Both the position numbers and the translations under genes were made by a program. The notes below the pieces were generated by a model. That model did not search any database. It was not told the DNA's origin and was given only the letters and a program-made list of their open reading frames with translations. A stretch of 64,000 bases of DNA from Brienomyrus brachyistius. Taxonomy: Eukaryota; Chordata; Actinopteri; Osteoglossiformes; Mormyridae. This document shows positions 1 through 11,142 of the stretch, piece by piece; position 1 is the first letter of the stretch; each line of letters begins with the position of its first letter. The stretch is from the NCBI RefSeq assembly GCF_023856365.1, contig NC_064539.1, positions 31,904,482 through 31,968,481 on the forward strand, given 5' to 3'.

Positions 1-263
1 ACAGTCTCTAAAACTTTTCTTTGAACGTAAGCTATTTATGTATGATTTTTCAACCCTAAAAACACGGAAAGGGCGGCATCTTACCTTCGAGCCTCATGCC
101 GACGCCGAGGCATTTCTGAAAGCGACAGAACGGGCATCTCTTTCGTTGGCTCTTGTCTATTTTACAGTCCTGGTTTTCAGCGCAAGTGTATCTTTTATTA
201 TTTTGAACAGTCCTCTTAAAAAAGCCCTGAATAAGAGGGAATCAGTAAGAAAATAGCCTAAAG

Positions 264-269
264 ATGATG

Positions 270-329
<60 letters not shown>
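264..329. repeat. (AAT)n microsatellite in NR5A intron
   Basis: About 22 near-perfect AAT/TAA units. It lies about 50 bases inside the intron that follows the NR5A first coding exon (minus strand). Reading through it produces poly-isoleucine and poly-tyrosine frames that are not coding. Confidence 0.95.
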
Positions 330-377
330 TAGGTGAGGCATAAGTGAGGAATGTGAGCCGTGACCATCGTGCAGTAC

Positions 378-479
378 CTTACAGCTCTCACACGTGAGCA
401 GTCCGTAGTGATAACCGGATACTTTGTCCCCACAGACGGGACATAACTCTTCCAGATCGGCGCCGTAAGCAAACTCCAT
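378..479 (-). CDS. nr5a1: NR5A nuclear receptor, first coding exon (first zinc finger)
   Basis: This exon encodes the start and first zinc finger of an NR5A orphan nuclear receptor (SF-1/LRH-1, Ftz-F1 family), a DNA-binding transcription factor that acts in the nucleus, in steroidogenic and gonadal or liver programmes depending on the paralogue. The 34 codons run from the ATG at 479 down to a lysine at 378. The core [20 protein letters not shown] is the family signature, with zinc ligands C13, C16, C30 and C33. A GT donor follows at 377-376 in phase 0, splitting the P-box so that the GFF part lies on the next exon, outside the window. From memory, human NR5A1 exon 2 also carries exactly 34 codons and stops at the same point. 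The first eight residues (MEFAYGAD) differ from the usual MDYSYDED type, so nr5a2 or the fish-specific nr5a5 are alternatives. An AG at 485-484 could be the acceptor. Family assignment is very secure; the paralogue is inferred from exon structure and neighbours. Confidence 0.88.
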
Positions 480-483
480 CAGC

Positions 484-1081
484 CTAAGTGTGGCACCTGG
501 GACACACACTCTCACACTGAGCATTATTCGCTGTGTTTTTTAACAATAATTTTATTTTTTTGCATAATTATCAAATTATTCATTAAAACATGAATCATTA
601 TTAATCCAGTTAATTATAAAACACATATTTAAAAAGTGTAAACCACAGTAAAATATCTTGAGAAAATATTACAGAGCGATAAAAACGAAATGAACACATT
701 CAAAGTAAAGGTCTACAGTCAGGCAGTGGATTCTGTAAAAAAATAATCATTAGAGATATTAAACAAAGCAACTGACATAATAGAAATTCTTAAAATCGAA
801 TAGACATAGAATAATCGCTAAGCCGATACAGAAACGATATATCATTATACAAAGAGAACATACAGGCCTATAATAAAAAACGCATACAGAAACAAGGTTT
901 TCTGCAAACTACATCAATTATGAATTAATTATTTATATCCATATATCCATATATTTTATCTTAATTGTCATGCATGAGAACTAAGGTATGTGATATCTGT
1001 ATATATTTAACATTTCGGGAATCTTGTGTTTATTTGCAAAAGTCCCAAAGCCGTTGCCCTCATGTTCAGCGAAGTCGTTAC
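484..1081 (-). other. candidate intron 1 / 5' region of NR5A gene
   Basis: AT-rich single-copy sequence between the coding exon and the CpG-rich segment at 1.08-1.26 kb. If the donor at 1081-1080 and the acceptor at 485-484 are used, this is a 598 bp first intron. No coding frame or repeat is evident. Confidence 0.35.
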
Positions 1082-1260
1082 CTGTGTCTGTCGCCAGGCT
1101 TGCAACTCGGGTACCGCGCGGATAGATCTCCTCTCTTCCGTCGTGCATTGAAGTAGGCAGCGAGGACGGACGCATCTCACGGTTTCGGTTACTGTCACAC
1201 CCGCACGGCGCGCGCTTCACCCCGCAAAGCGCACGTGTGCACGCTCCTGTCTGCACGGTG
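1082..1260 (-). promoter_or_regulatory. candidate promoter and noncoding exon 1 of NR5A gene
   Basis: A sharply CpG-rich island of sequence within an AT-rich surrounding. Read on the minus strand it contains a perfect E-box, CACGTG, at 1237-1232. About 150 bases further on it ends in CACAG followed by GTAACG, a good splice donor (exon end 1082). Mammalian NR5A1 is known to have a noncoding first exon and an E-box-dependent basal promoter, so this arrangement fits. No TATA box was seen. Transcription start is not determined. Confidence 0.4.
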
Positions 1261-1384
1261 GAGGGGTGCCATACGGTGGATGCCCATCTGCGTCCAGGTA
1301 TTCATCATGTGTCATATAAAAACCGTGAAAGGGGGCCGGACAAGAGTGACAGGGGACCACCCCTAATTAAACGTAATTCCCGCA

Positions 1385-1385
<1 letters not shown>

Positions 1386-1423
<38 letters not shown>
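1386..1423. repeat. (AAT)n microsatellite
   Basis: About 12 perfect AAT units, the same motif as the array in the NR5A intron. Confidence 0.95.
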
Positions 1424-1424
<1 letters not shown>

Positions 1425-1429
1425 TTACT

Positions 1430-4355
1430 AGGCTAAAAGATTTTTATTTTCATAATGGCCCACCGTGCCAGGTACCTGTTGAAAACGCGCAAAACAAAAG
1501 TAACTTCTATTATCCATCCAGCTCAAAAAACGATTTTAATGGTTAAATTACATCAGCAAGTTGATATTCAATACATCTTGTCATGAATGAACGTCGCCTT
1601 TATTTTATATGAAGGTGATCTGTAAATGTGTCGCACAGAATCTACAATTATACGGCTACAGTTTTTGTGCTTTGTTTTTTTTTTTTTTTTTTTTTTTTGG
1701 TGTTAATAACAAAAAAAGTTCACTTGAAAAATTGGTCCACTGGATATAGGTCATATTTACGTGCCACATAATTGAAAAATGTAATTCTCTAAGACGTATT
1801 GGGTTTTTTTAAAAAAAAATCGCCACGAATATAAGCAGTAAAAACTCATATAATGTTATCAAATAATTCAATTACTTTTAAAAGAAATCAACATTAAAAC
1901 ATTATGAAATCAATGGTTTTTAAATGTCATAAATTTTATTCACTTGATTGGCTGTTCACACTTATTGCAATAATTGTTTTAATATTTTAAACGCCTATCG
2001 ATCCATGATTTGTTTGAATTATATTCAATATATTAATTTAAATGGGATTTTTGCTGTTATACTGCGCACGAAACCCAGCGGGACTGTGCACTACTCAGGA
2101 TTCCGGTTAAATACGAGCTCGCCAGGTTTTCATGAAAAAGGTGCCAAGACTTGGGCAATGTAGTACAATATATTATTATAGGTGAACGAGAGATGACGCA
2201 TTCATTCGCATTTGTGTATTTTTTTCTGCGCAAATGGTGCTCTATTTTGTAGCCATTTTACTCGCTTTCTCGTGAATCTGCGGTGAAAGGCACGCACTGA
2301 CCTAGGCTACAGTTATTACATGAAAAATCAAAGAATTATTTCTGTCTCCTATTGCTGTTTGTTTGTTTTCTTGTTTTCCTGAAAGGCATTCCCTTTGCAA
2401 ATACACATAGCTGTGGATTCAAATATTTTTCATTCCATGCAACCCAAGACACATTTTCAAGGACCGGAACTGTTATCCGTTATTGAACACTAGACATCTA
2501 CAACAACGCAAGTCAAAGCATGAATTATACAGACATCAGCGTCGTTACCCCACAAACACTTCACCAATTGATTTAACGAACACATTATTCAGACTGGCAA
2601 CCTTTAATGGAGGCTATTAAATAAATAAAATTTATCAAAAGACGAGGAAATGCTTTCATGCAGGCAGAAAATAAAATAAAAAGACAAAACATACACAAAG
2701 ACAACATTTAAAATTGGATTATCAAAATGCATATTAATATTTCCCTAATTTCCATCGAACCTATTTATTCTACCGTAATTTAATAGCAACCATTTTCAAA
2801 CGCAATGGGGATGTTAAGTGGATTATATTTTTAAAGGAGGCGTTTTAAATCTAAACATTTAAATCAAAGTGTGGTGAAAATTACATATATCATTTTATAA
2901 ACGGCGCAAACAGCTTTAGTAACTCAAAGCAGATAGGCTTTCTAAAATGAATGCGATTAACAGTCCCTTCAGCAATGGGCAAATAGAACAAAGCAATTAG
3001 GTAACTTGGTAAATCGAGTACAAATGATCACTGCTCTTTTCGACAGCTCTGCTAGACGTAACTGTAAGGGCCTTGTTGCTTGTTGCTATTGAACTCTTAT
3101 GCAGAATAATGCTGCACATTTAGTGAAGCAGATTACGCTTTAGTGATCTTCGCAAGCCTACGGAAGGCAGGATCACTAGATCACAAAGCCGAGCGCGCAT
3201 CCCCAGCGACCCCAGCTGGATAGGCGTTTGCTGAAGATCACTGCGATATCACTTAATGCCGCAGGTATTTCGTTTTCCCACTCGGAAGAACTGATATATT
3301 TCTGATAGAGCAATTCAAGCAAAAAAGCTCACTCGAGGCCACAACGTTAGAGGCACTCCTGGTAGAACCTGCAGCCTTCAGAATAAAAGTCTCTCACCGC
3401 TTTTCCTCTCGCCGGTATGCTCAGGTGTGGCCTTAAGCCTGTGGCCACGCCCTCTGCATTGGTGCAGGTCCATGGCTAGTGTGCTCGGCTAGGATGGACC
3501 ACCCTGTAAGCTGTCAGATGGCATCTTTCCATGTTTCTCAGTCTCTCTGACAGGTTGATTTCAACTCCAGTCAGCCTGTGCAGGAGCATTTGACTCATGG
3601 TTTCTAATTTTACAATTAAAAATCGGTGAAGTATGAAGATCAAAATGAAATTCATAAAGGTCCCTCAGGTTCACCCTAGGATTCTCACTGCTCTGCTGCC
3701 ATAAGACGTTTTTAAACCAGTTTTAATTTTGTTAGGAGTCAGTGTGCCGCCTCCACCCGGTATTTTGACTTGATTCTCCTACTCATCGTCCTCAGTATTA
3801 GAGCTGTTGAGCTGTTGGTCCGTTAACGTTCAGTAATTACCTTTTGTTTGCTTTTCGTGTAAAGTACTCTCTAGCCTGCTGTCAGGTGCGCAGTGCTAAT
3901 TAAGGCCTGATTGGCTGATGGACACGGGGGCCACGGGTCACACAAAGCCACAGACGCGACCCCATATGGAGCTGTTCCCACCCACCTTTGTGCGGGGTCC
4001 TTTCACCCACGCCCCCCCTGGCTCACCCCCCCACCCCCAAAATGCATGGGTGGAGGGATGTGAAAGGAAGTGTCTCACATGGAAATGGACAGTGTCTTCA
4101 CTCCGCCACTCCCCTTAAGCCGCTTCTTTGTGAAGTACGTCGCTGTCAGCTCGCTCATTACGTCTGTAGCGATTCTGGAAGCTTCTGGCAGTAATCGCCA
4201 TGCTGAAGACGGGAGCGGTAAGACAGGAGCCGTCACATACGCTGAATATGCCAAAATCGCCTCATTAGCACTTTTATTTACCATCCCATAATAATATTGT
4301 TGTTAACAGCAACACAAACCCCCATAATCAAGGAAGGTCATAAGCAAGGGTAGGG
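1430..4355. other. non-coding, mostly single-copy AT-rich sequence
   Basis: No coding exon is recognised. A T-run lies at about 1674-1698. The segment 3050-3480 is less AT-rich. On the minus strand it has a CCAAT motif and a GC-box-like GGGCGTGG near 3440-3470, making it an alternative distal promoter for the NR5A gene. A 10 bp perfect inverted repeat (AGTGATCTTC at 3142, GAAGATCACT at 3233) brackets part of it. Low repeat content compared with the rest of the window suggests retained regulatory sequence, but this is inference. Confidence 0.5.
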
Positions 4356-4359
4356 AAGG

Positions 4360-4514
4360 TGACCCATGGAGAGTCCGTGTGGGTTTTGGGGATGGCCTCT
4401 CAGTCAGCCAATTACGTGGGTCCCCAGGACTGGAATTTGGAACCTCTGTTTTATTATTGGCTGTCTGAGAGGTCATGCCAAATACCCCCATACACAACGG
4501 CTCTCCATGGGTCA
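4360..4514. mobile_element. hairpin MITE-like inverted repeat
   Basis: The segment starts TGACCCATGGAGAG and ends CTCTCCATGGGTCA, a 14 bp perfect terminal inverted repeat. The two arms remain imperfectly complementary inward for about 55-60 bases, to CAGCCAAT on the left and ATTGGCTG on the right. Internal coding capacity is nil. This is the structure of a small non-autonomous DNA transposon. No convincing target-site duplication was found, so the superfamily is unassigned. Confidence 0.6.
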
Positions 4515-5282
4515 GTTTCCAGGTGTGACCCCCAACATCCGGATCAGCACCTGCATGGGACCTTTAAGATGAGTGACTGGTCATCCTGATAATGCCCATC
4601 AGAGATGACTGAATGTGGACGGCAAGGAACCACTGCTTGGAGAGCATATGTAAGAGGACATGAAAGCAGGGGCCTACAAGATGGAAGGACCGCGCTAAGG
4701 TCACTGCGATATGCGCATTTCTGACATTTTGCGGCGCTGGAATTACGATAAGATGCTTTGCTCATCATTACCCTGCGGCATTAAACCATCGCTTTGGGAT
4801 TCTGCACAAGGGCACCCCCCAAGGTCAACTGAAAGTTTATGATTTTCCCTTAACTGTCAGGGTGTCACTTTTGGTACCTCACGTATTAAGAAGAAAACAA
4901 TTCAAACAAAACTGCAAGTGCTGGTCCCATAGAGAAGTGACAGTGACTGGGTGACACGACCCCTATGAGTGTGTCAGAGTGCTGTAGGCACTACGCAGAG
5001 CCCAAAATGTGTAAAAATGCACATATTAACTCAGCCAGCTTACCTTTCCATTTCTGTGCCTGAAACAAACATCTTTATGTAACAACTTAGAATTGAAGCT
5101 TCTGGATTCATGATGTAAAAGCTAGACTGAAAAAAATATCCAGATCCTAAAACATTCTAGACTGTTCTATGTGTGAAGCTGTTGAAGAAGGGGTTTCATA
5201 ATACAGGCCACAGATGCGATTTTCTCTTTCTTGATATTTTATCTTTCAACATCCTGCCGAAAAGACATGGATTTGCTGAAGG
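4515..5282. other. non-coding sequence, nothing recognised
   Basis: No exon, RNA gene or clear repeat is seen here. Confidence 0.6.
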
Positions 5283-6408
5283 GTTGCAGTTACCAGTATT
5301 ATGGGTTAGCAGAATTAGTGGGGTTAGCAGCATTATGGGTTAGCAGCATTATGGGTTAGCAGCATTAGTGGAGTTAGCAGCATTAGTGAGGTTAGTAGCA
5401 TTATGGGTTAGCAGCATTATGGGTTAGCAGCATTAGTGGGGTTAGCAGCATTATGGGTTAGCAGAATTAGTGGGGTTAGTAGCATTAGTGGGGTTAGTAG
5501 CATTAGTGGGGTTAGCAGCATTATGGGTTAGCAGCATTACTGGGGTTAGCAGCATTAGTGGAGTTAGCAGCATTAGTGGGGTTAGCAGCATTATGGGTTA
5601 GAAGCATTAGTGGGGTTAGCAGCATTAGTGGGGTTAGTAGCATTATGGGTTAGTAGCATTAGTAGGGTTAGCAGCATTATGGGTTAGCAGCATTAGTGGG
5701 GTTAGCAGCATTAGTGAGGTTAGTAGCATTAGTGGGGTTAGCAGCATTATGGGTTAGCAGCATTAGTGGGGTTAGTAGCATTATGGGTTAGCAGCATTAG
5801 TGGGGTTAGCAGCTTTATGGGTTAGAAGCATTATGGGTTAGCAGCATTAGTGGAGTTAGCAGCATTAGTGAGGTTAGTAGCATTATGGGTTAGCAGCATT
5901 ATGGGTTAGCAGCATTAGTGGGGTTAGCAGCATTATGGGTTAGCAGAATTAGTGGGGTTAGTAGCATTAGTGGGGTTAGTAGCATTAGTGGGATTAGCAG
6001 CATTATGGATTAGCAGCATTAGTGGGGTTAGTAGCATTATGGGTTAGCAGCATTAGTGGGGTTAGCAGCATTAGTGGAGTTAGCAGCATTAGTGGGGTTA
6101 GCAGCATTATGGGTTAGCAGCATTAGTGGGGTTAGCAGCATTATGGGTTAGCAGCATTAGTGGGGTTAGTAGCATTAGTGGGGTTAGCAGCATTATGGGT
6201 TAGCAGCATTAGTGGGGTTAGTAGCATTATGGGTTAGCAGCATTAGTGGGGTTAGTAGCATTATGGGTTAGCAGCATTAGTGGGGTTAGCAGCATTATGG
6301 GTTAGCAGCATTAAAGGGGTTAGCAGCATTAGTGGGGTTAGCAGCATTATGGGTTAGCAGCATTAGTGGGGTTAGCAGCATTATGGGTTAGCAGCATTAG
6401 TGGGGTCC
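5283..6408. repeat. minisatellite with GGGTTAGCAGCATTA-type units
   Basis: About 1.1 kb of tandem 16-18 bp units alternating between GTTAGCAGCATTATGG and GTTAGCAGCATTAGTGGG, with occasional GTTAGTAG and GTTAGCAGAATT variants. Many junctions spell GGGTTAG, but this is not a telomeric array because TTAGGG is never tandemly repeated. Confidence 0.95.
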
Positions 6409-6409
6409 T

Positions 6410-8825
6410 CTAGTCGAGGCCTGGCTGTCATTTTTTGCTCTCTCCCTGACCCCTGCCTTCCATTGGGGGGGGGGTTTCCTTCAGGCCTCAGTTTCCCACC
6501 CCCCCAGCCTCCAAGGACCTTGATTGGGTGCCAGGAAGGAGTCAGAGTGCGGGCAGGAAGGCATTGGAGCACACAGAAATACTCGCTATCTTTCGGCCAC
6601 TTGACGAGGGAGAGGAAGAGGAAGCACGGCCTTTGTGAGCAGGGAGGCGAGCAAACAGTCCTTCCTCCTCCTCAGCCTCAAACCTCTAAGCCGACTAACA
6701 TCTCTGGGGGCTCTAGGCTGACTTGGGTAGGTGCCCCTCTTCAGTGACAATTTTGGCCATTTTTTTGGAGCCAAAAGAGAGACGAGGGAATTTAAAATGA
6801 CGAAACACTAATAATATAGCAATCAAAGTGCGGAACTCAGGGTGGGTCGGTAAAATTCAGGGTGGGGGCAGGTGTGCTGTAGGTAAAATTCACCAACGGG
6901 GGGGCGGGGGGTATTGGCCAGATTTAAGACGTTTTCCTCTGCTTTGCCCCCTTTCCTATGGCCTTAGGCTGCACCCTAGGATAGCCTACACCTTACTCTG
7001 CCCTTGAGGCTAAGGTTAGCGTTAATCTTTCGATTTACGTTCATTTAATAGTATTCCCTCAGCAGCTGTTGTTCATTTGTCTACGAGTCTATCAAAGACA
7101 CGGAAGATAAAGTTAGTTTTGTATCTCTGCGACATTTTCTTCTTTGGTTTGGCTACTTTGTGGAGGAAGCACAGGCACAACCCCCTTTTTTAACAACATC
7201 ACTCACAGCCCCCCCCCCCTTATTTTAAGACTTAGATATGGGGGGTGCCATATAGCTACAGTTACTGGCATTGTGTCACTAAATAGATTGTTTACACTGA
7301 CAGGGGGAGAACCCCCCCCACTCTCAAGGTTGTTGGGGTGGGGGGGTGAATAACCTCAGCGCACCACATAGGATGGTCCTCAGGAATAGCCTTCCTTTGC
7401 GTAAATTACACTTCATTCCCAGAAACTGCCCTGAAATATGAGCATATGTGTGTCAGCATGTGCAGGCAGGCCGTGGGGGGCGGGGGGGAGGGGCCATTGC
7501 AGGGTCACGGCCAGAAAAAATGGCCACTGGGGGGTCACTTGGCAAACTGAAGCCAGCCCAGGAGGACCTGACGCCCGGACACCAGATCTAAATTCAGATT
7601 CATCTGATAAAGAGGAGAAAGACCAAGAACACAGTAGGGCTATTTTTACCACCGGTCCTGGGTGCTCGCCGTTAGCATTCAGATACTAATACTAAGTAAG
7701 CAGTAGCAGTGCCAATACAGCAGGGGGAGCTACTCCAATGGAATATTTATTATCTTACCTGAATATACAGGAACAGCTTTATGAAGTAATCGAACAGGAG
7801 CCCCATATACCCTGAGGAGCTCGTTGCCACTTGCTCTTCCAAGTGCCGACCCGCACGGTGCAGCTTACAGCGTAGTGCACCGCCATGTTCTGGGTACGCT
7901 CACACATGGTTCTCCCCCCTGCTCCAGGTGATCCACCTGAACAGGATACATGCTGTGTGAACCACGGAATCCAAGAAGTGACAGAAAATCAACAGGCAGC
8001 ATGAAAATGCTTTGATTAACAGTATGTCAGACAAGCGAGGTGGGGGTATTGGGAGAAGGAGGGGTCACCTGTACACTAATGCCTTTAGATGGTGTCATTG
8101 TTACCAAGCTGCTGTCAGTGGTGTCACAGTTACATGGTGTTACTGTACGCGGTTGGACTCTTGCACTTTCCCAGAATGCCTGTCTCCTGGCACCAACCAA
8201 GCAGACCAGGCAGTACTGTACCCATTAGGACGACCAGATGGACCCAGGCGACAGCTCATTGTCACTATGGGCCTCCCTGGCAGGATCTGACCGTGGAACC
8301 TCCATGAACTGGTCAGTCGTAATGCGCTGGATCTCCTCGTCCACAAGGGTGGACTGGGACGTGGTGTGACGTTTCTCTGGGTGACTGTCAGTGCTGGGAG
8401 AGGACAGTCATACCCCTCTCCCCCCCAGAAAGGGGGAGCGGTTGGAGAGTGTCAAATGGCTACTGGTTTAGGGAGTGCAGGCTGTTGGGGGGGTGGGTGC
8501 ATCTGAGGCTGAGAGGGCTTTTTAGAAGCTATTAGGCAGATGCCGCTCCAACCTTTCAGAAACAAGAAGCAGGAGGACTCTGAAAGAGGAAGCAGACCAG
8601 GGGGGTCTGAAGGGGGGGGGTCTGAGGGGGGTTGATCACACCGTCACTGCCCTCGAAGGACAGGGGACCATCAGGGACGAGCCTAAGCTGCCTGTTCTGT
8701 TGCTACCTCCTGTCTGTCTTAATAGACGTACTTTATTCATTCCTGTGGGGAAACTGGGCACCCCACTTTGCCCTCCATCAGAGACAGAGCCACACATGTA
8801 TATACAGGTATTTGAGGTCAGAGCT
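6410..8825. other. non-coding sequence with G/C homopolymer tracts
   Basis: Contains several runs of G or C (for example near 6467, 6898, 7210, 7340 and 8610). No exon or RNA gene is recognised. Open frames are short and have no recognisable composition or domain. Confidence 0.55.
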
Positions 8826-8829
8826 CCAG

Positions 8830-8945
8830 GTCAGTCAGCATGCAGCATCCCTGGAGTAATTGGGGTTAAGGGCGCAACAATGAGATCACTCTGCTGACCA
8901 TGGGATTTGAACTGATGACCTTCTGATGATGTGAGCCCCAACCCC
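8830..8945 (-). mobile_element. tRNA-derived SINE fragment
   Basis: On the minus strand the segment reads as a tRNA-like head: a box-B-like GTTCAAATCCCATGGTCAGC preceded by TCAGAAGGTCA, then CCCTTAACCCC and ATTACTCCAGGG. This is the same SINE family as the copies at 16.0, 27.3, 40.9 and 60.3 kb. The 3' tail is missing. Confidence 0.7.
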
Positions 8946-9515
8946 TAATTATTCGGTGAGCAGGATACCTGTCTTTATGAGATGGTACAACCATGACTGT
9001 AGTAATGGTGATATATAGCACCTCACTATTGTCACTATATCCACAAAATTGATTTTTTAAACTGGGTTTATTGTGCTATCTAGAGGTTGTGTGGGTTTAA
9101 AGCCATACACAATGGCTATAGTAATGGTGCCCCCAAGTGGTCCAATAGGGATATTGGTAATGCACATTGGACGTGTGGGTTTTTAAAATGTGAACTCATT
9201 GAGAGCTGAGCAAGCAGGGCAGGGTTTTAGAGATAAATATACTAATATACAGTCAAATGCTTAATGAAAAACAAGCCTGTGATTTTAGAGCTCTAATGCA
9301 GTGCTGATCAATGGCCATCTTCAGGATGCTACTAATCTGGGAGAGTTTCCCACATTGAACAGTAGGTGGAGCTATAGTACAGAAAATGTCTGTTCTGTTC
9401 ATTCAGCTTGATACAAGCGGGATAGTGCCTTTCGTGTCGGGGGAACCCAGTTCTGTGGAACATTCACTGGTGTAAACTGGATTTTTAGAGCCCTAGATGA
9501 CCCCAGAGCACACTG

Positions 9516-9690
9516 CTGGCCAGGCCTGAGCCCCAGAACACGCCACTGACCAAGCCTGAGCCCCAGAACACGCCACTGACCAAGCCTGAGCCCCAGAACA
9601 CGCCACTGACCAAGCCTGAGCCCCAGAACACGCCACTGACCAAGCCTGAGCCCCAGAACACGCCACTGACCAAGCCTGAGCCTAATCCTC
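9516..9690. repeat. 30 bp minisatellite, about 5-6 units
   Basis: Nearly identical 30 bp units based on CCCCAGAACACGCCACTGAC and CAAGCCTGAG. The last unit is divergent. The unit length is a multiple of three, so a 62-codon frame stays open on the minus strand, but it is pure repeat. Confidence 0.95.
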
Positions 9691-9699
9691 AGAAGACGC

Positions 9700-10767
9700 G
9701 TTGGCCAGGAATGAGGCTGTGGGCAGGTGGGACTAACATGGACACCCTGTCATTTGGCAGGTTCTGATTCGTCCTTGTCCTTCCCAGACACTCTGCACAT
9801 TAAAGCTGAACATTGAGAGCACTGTCCCCCTCATACGCTGTGCACCTGCCTATCTTGCAAATCTGGATTAAAACGGTCTTTTCCTTAGGCCGCTAGTTCC
9901 ACTTTAATATGCTATCTGGGACATGTTTGTTTCCAATTCTAAATCTTTTTCGCTCTCGCAAACATCCCAGAGATTGGAGAGACAGGATAATTGCAAAAAA
10001 GCGGATGATCGCGACACGGATGGAAAAACACCAGGAAGTCTACTTGTTTGGTGTTTTAAAAACACACAGCAGAGGTCCTGGCAAACAGCCGCTGCAGGTC
10101 CTCAGTCAAAGCAAGCAGCTCCCCCCACTCTCCCTATTTTAGCATTTTCAACATCAAGATAATTACCCCAAGGCTACAATTCTATCAGTGTATAGAGCTA
10201 AAAATCCTCTCTTTCAAGTAATCTCATGTTCGTTGAAGTTTCGTTCATTGAAGTGTATAAAGTAATGTTATTTGTTATATACATCAACTCAGGTGAAACA
10301 AAAAAAATACGTTTTCATGGCTGCCAAATCAAGCTTCTGGCATGATACTCACGCTTTCAGACTCACGCAGGAAATCTTACGGCAAATCTATAATATTCCA
10401 TTATAAACCTAAAACTAGCTATGCCAGACGTGTATTTACACGGTTAAATACAAAAGCAGGCTATTTACAAGGTAAGAACTGTTTCATTTGTGTGCAGACA
10501 TCTTGAATTGAAAATCTCACTCCAGCCAGCCGACCGAAGTTGGCAACCCCTCGTTTTATTTGGAATAAAAAGTAAAATGCGCTGTTTTTGCCTGAAACGG
10601 CTCGTCATTCCATTTGCGTTGTTACTCTGACAAATATAAAGCTAATATGAGGAAAAACATGTAACGTTCTATAATATGTTTTGAAATATGACCGCCCATA
10701 TCTTATTCTAATAGCGATTGGAGTGATAAGTTCATATGTATTTATATTAAAACGAGACTTTAATTTT
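9700..10767. other. non-coding single-copy sequence
   Basis: No exon or RNA gene is recognised. The part from about 10.15 kb is AT-rich and free of simple repeats. Confidence 0.55.
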
Positions 10768-10778
10768 ATTACTGAAAC

Positions 10779-11131
10779 GGGGGCGGCATGGTGGTGCTCA
10801 TTAGCACTGTTGCCTCACACCTCTGGGACCCGGGTTCGAGTCTCCTCCTGGGTCACATGTGTGCAGAGTTTGCATGTTCTCCCCATGTCGTCATGGTGTT
10901 TCCTCCGGGTACTCCGGTTTCCCCCCACTGTCCAAAAACATGCTGAGGCTAATTGGACTTGCTAAATTGCCCCTAGGAGTGCATGTGAGAGTGAATGGTG
11001 TGTGAGTGTGCCCTGCGATGGGCTGGCCCCCCATCCTGGGTTGTTCCCTGCCTCGTGCCCATTGCTTCCGGGATAGGCTCCGGACCCCCCGCGACCCAGT
11101 AGGATAAGCGGTTTGGAAAATGGATGGATGG
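10779..11131 (+). mobile_element. V-SINE (DANA/Mermaid-like) full-length copy
   Basis: A tRNA-derived SINE of the vertebrate V-SINE superfamily. The head GGGCGGCATGGTGG is followed by a box B (GGGTTCGAGTCTC), then the conserved core GCATGTTCTCCCC and GGGTACTCCGGTTTCCCCCC. The 3' end is GGATAAGCGGTTTGG plus a short GGAT tail. Imperfect 11 bp flanking repeats, ATTACTGAAAC before and ATTATCGAAAC after (9 of 11 match), look like an aged target-site duplication. Spread depends on LINE machinery acting in trans. Confidence 0.92.
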
Positions 11132-11142
11132 ATTATCGAAAC

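Noticed and set aside
38..256. 72-codon plus frame in the NR5A intron
   Set aside because: No recognisable domain, lies inside an intron on the opposite strand, and is of chance length in this composition.
5283..6408. Interstitial telomeric sequence, suggested by many GGGTTAG motifs
   Set aside because: The motif is embedded in a 16-18 bp unit; there is no tandem TTAGGG.
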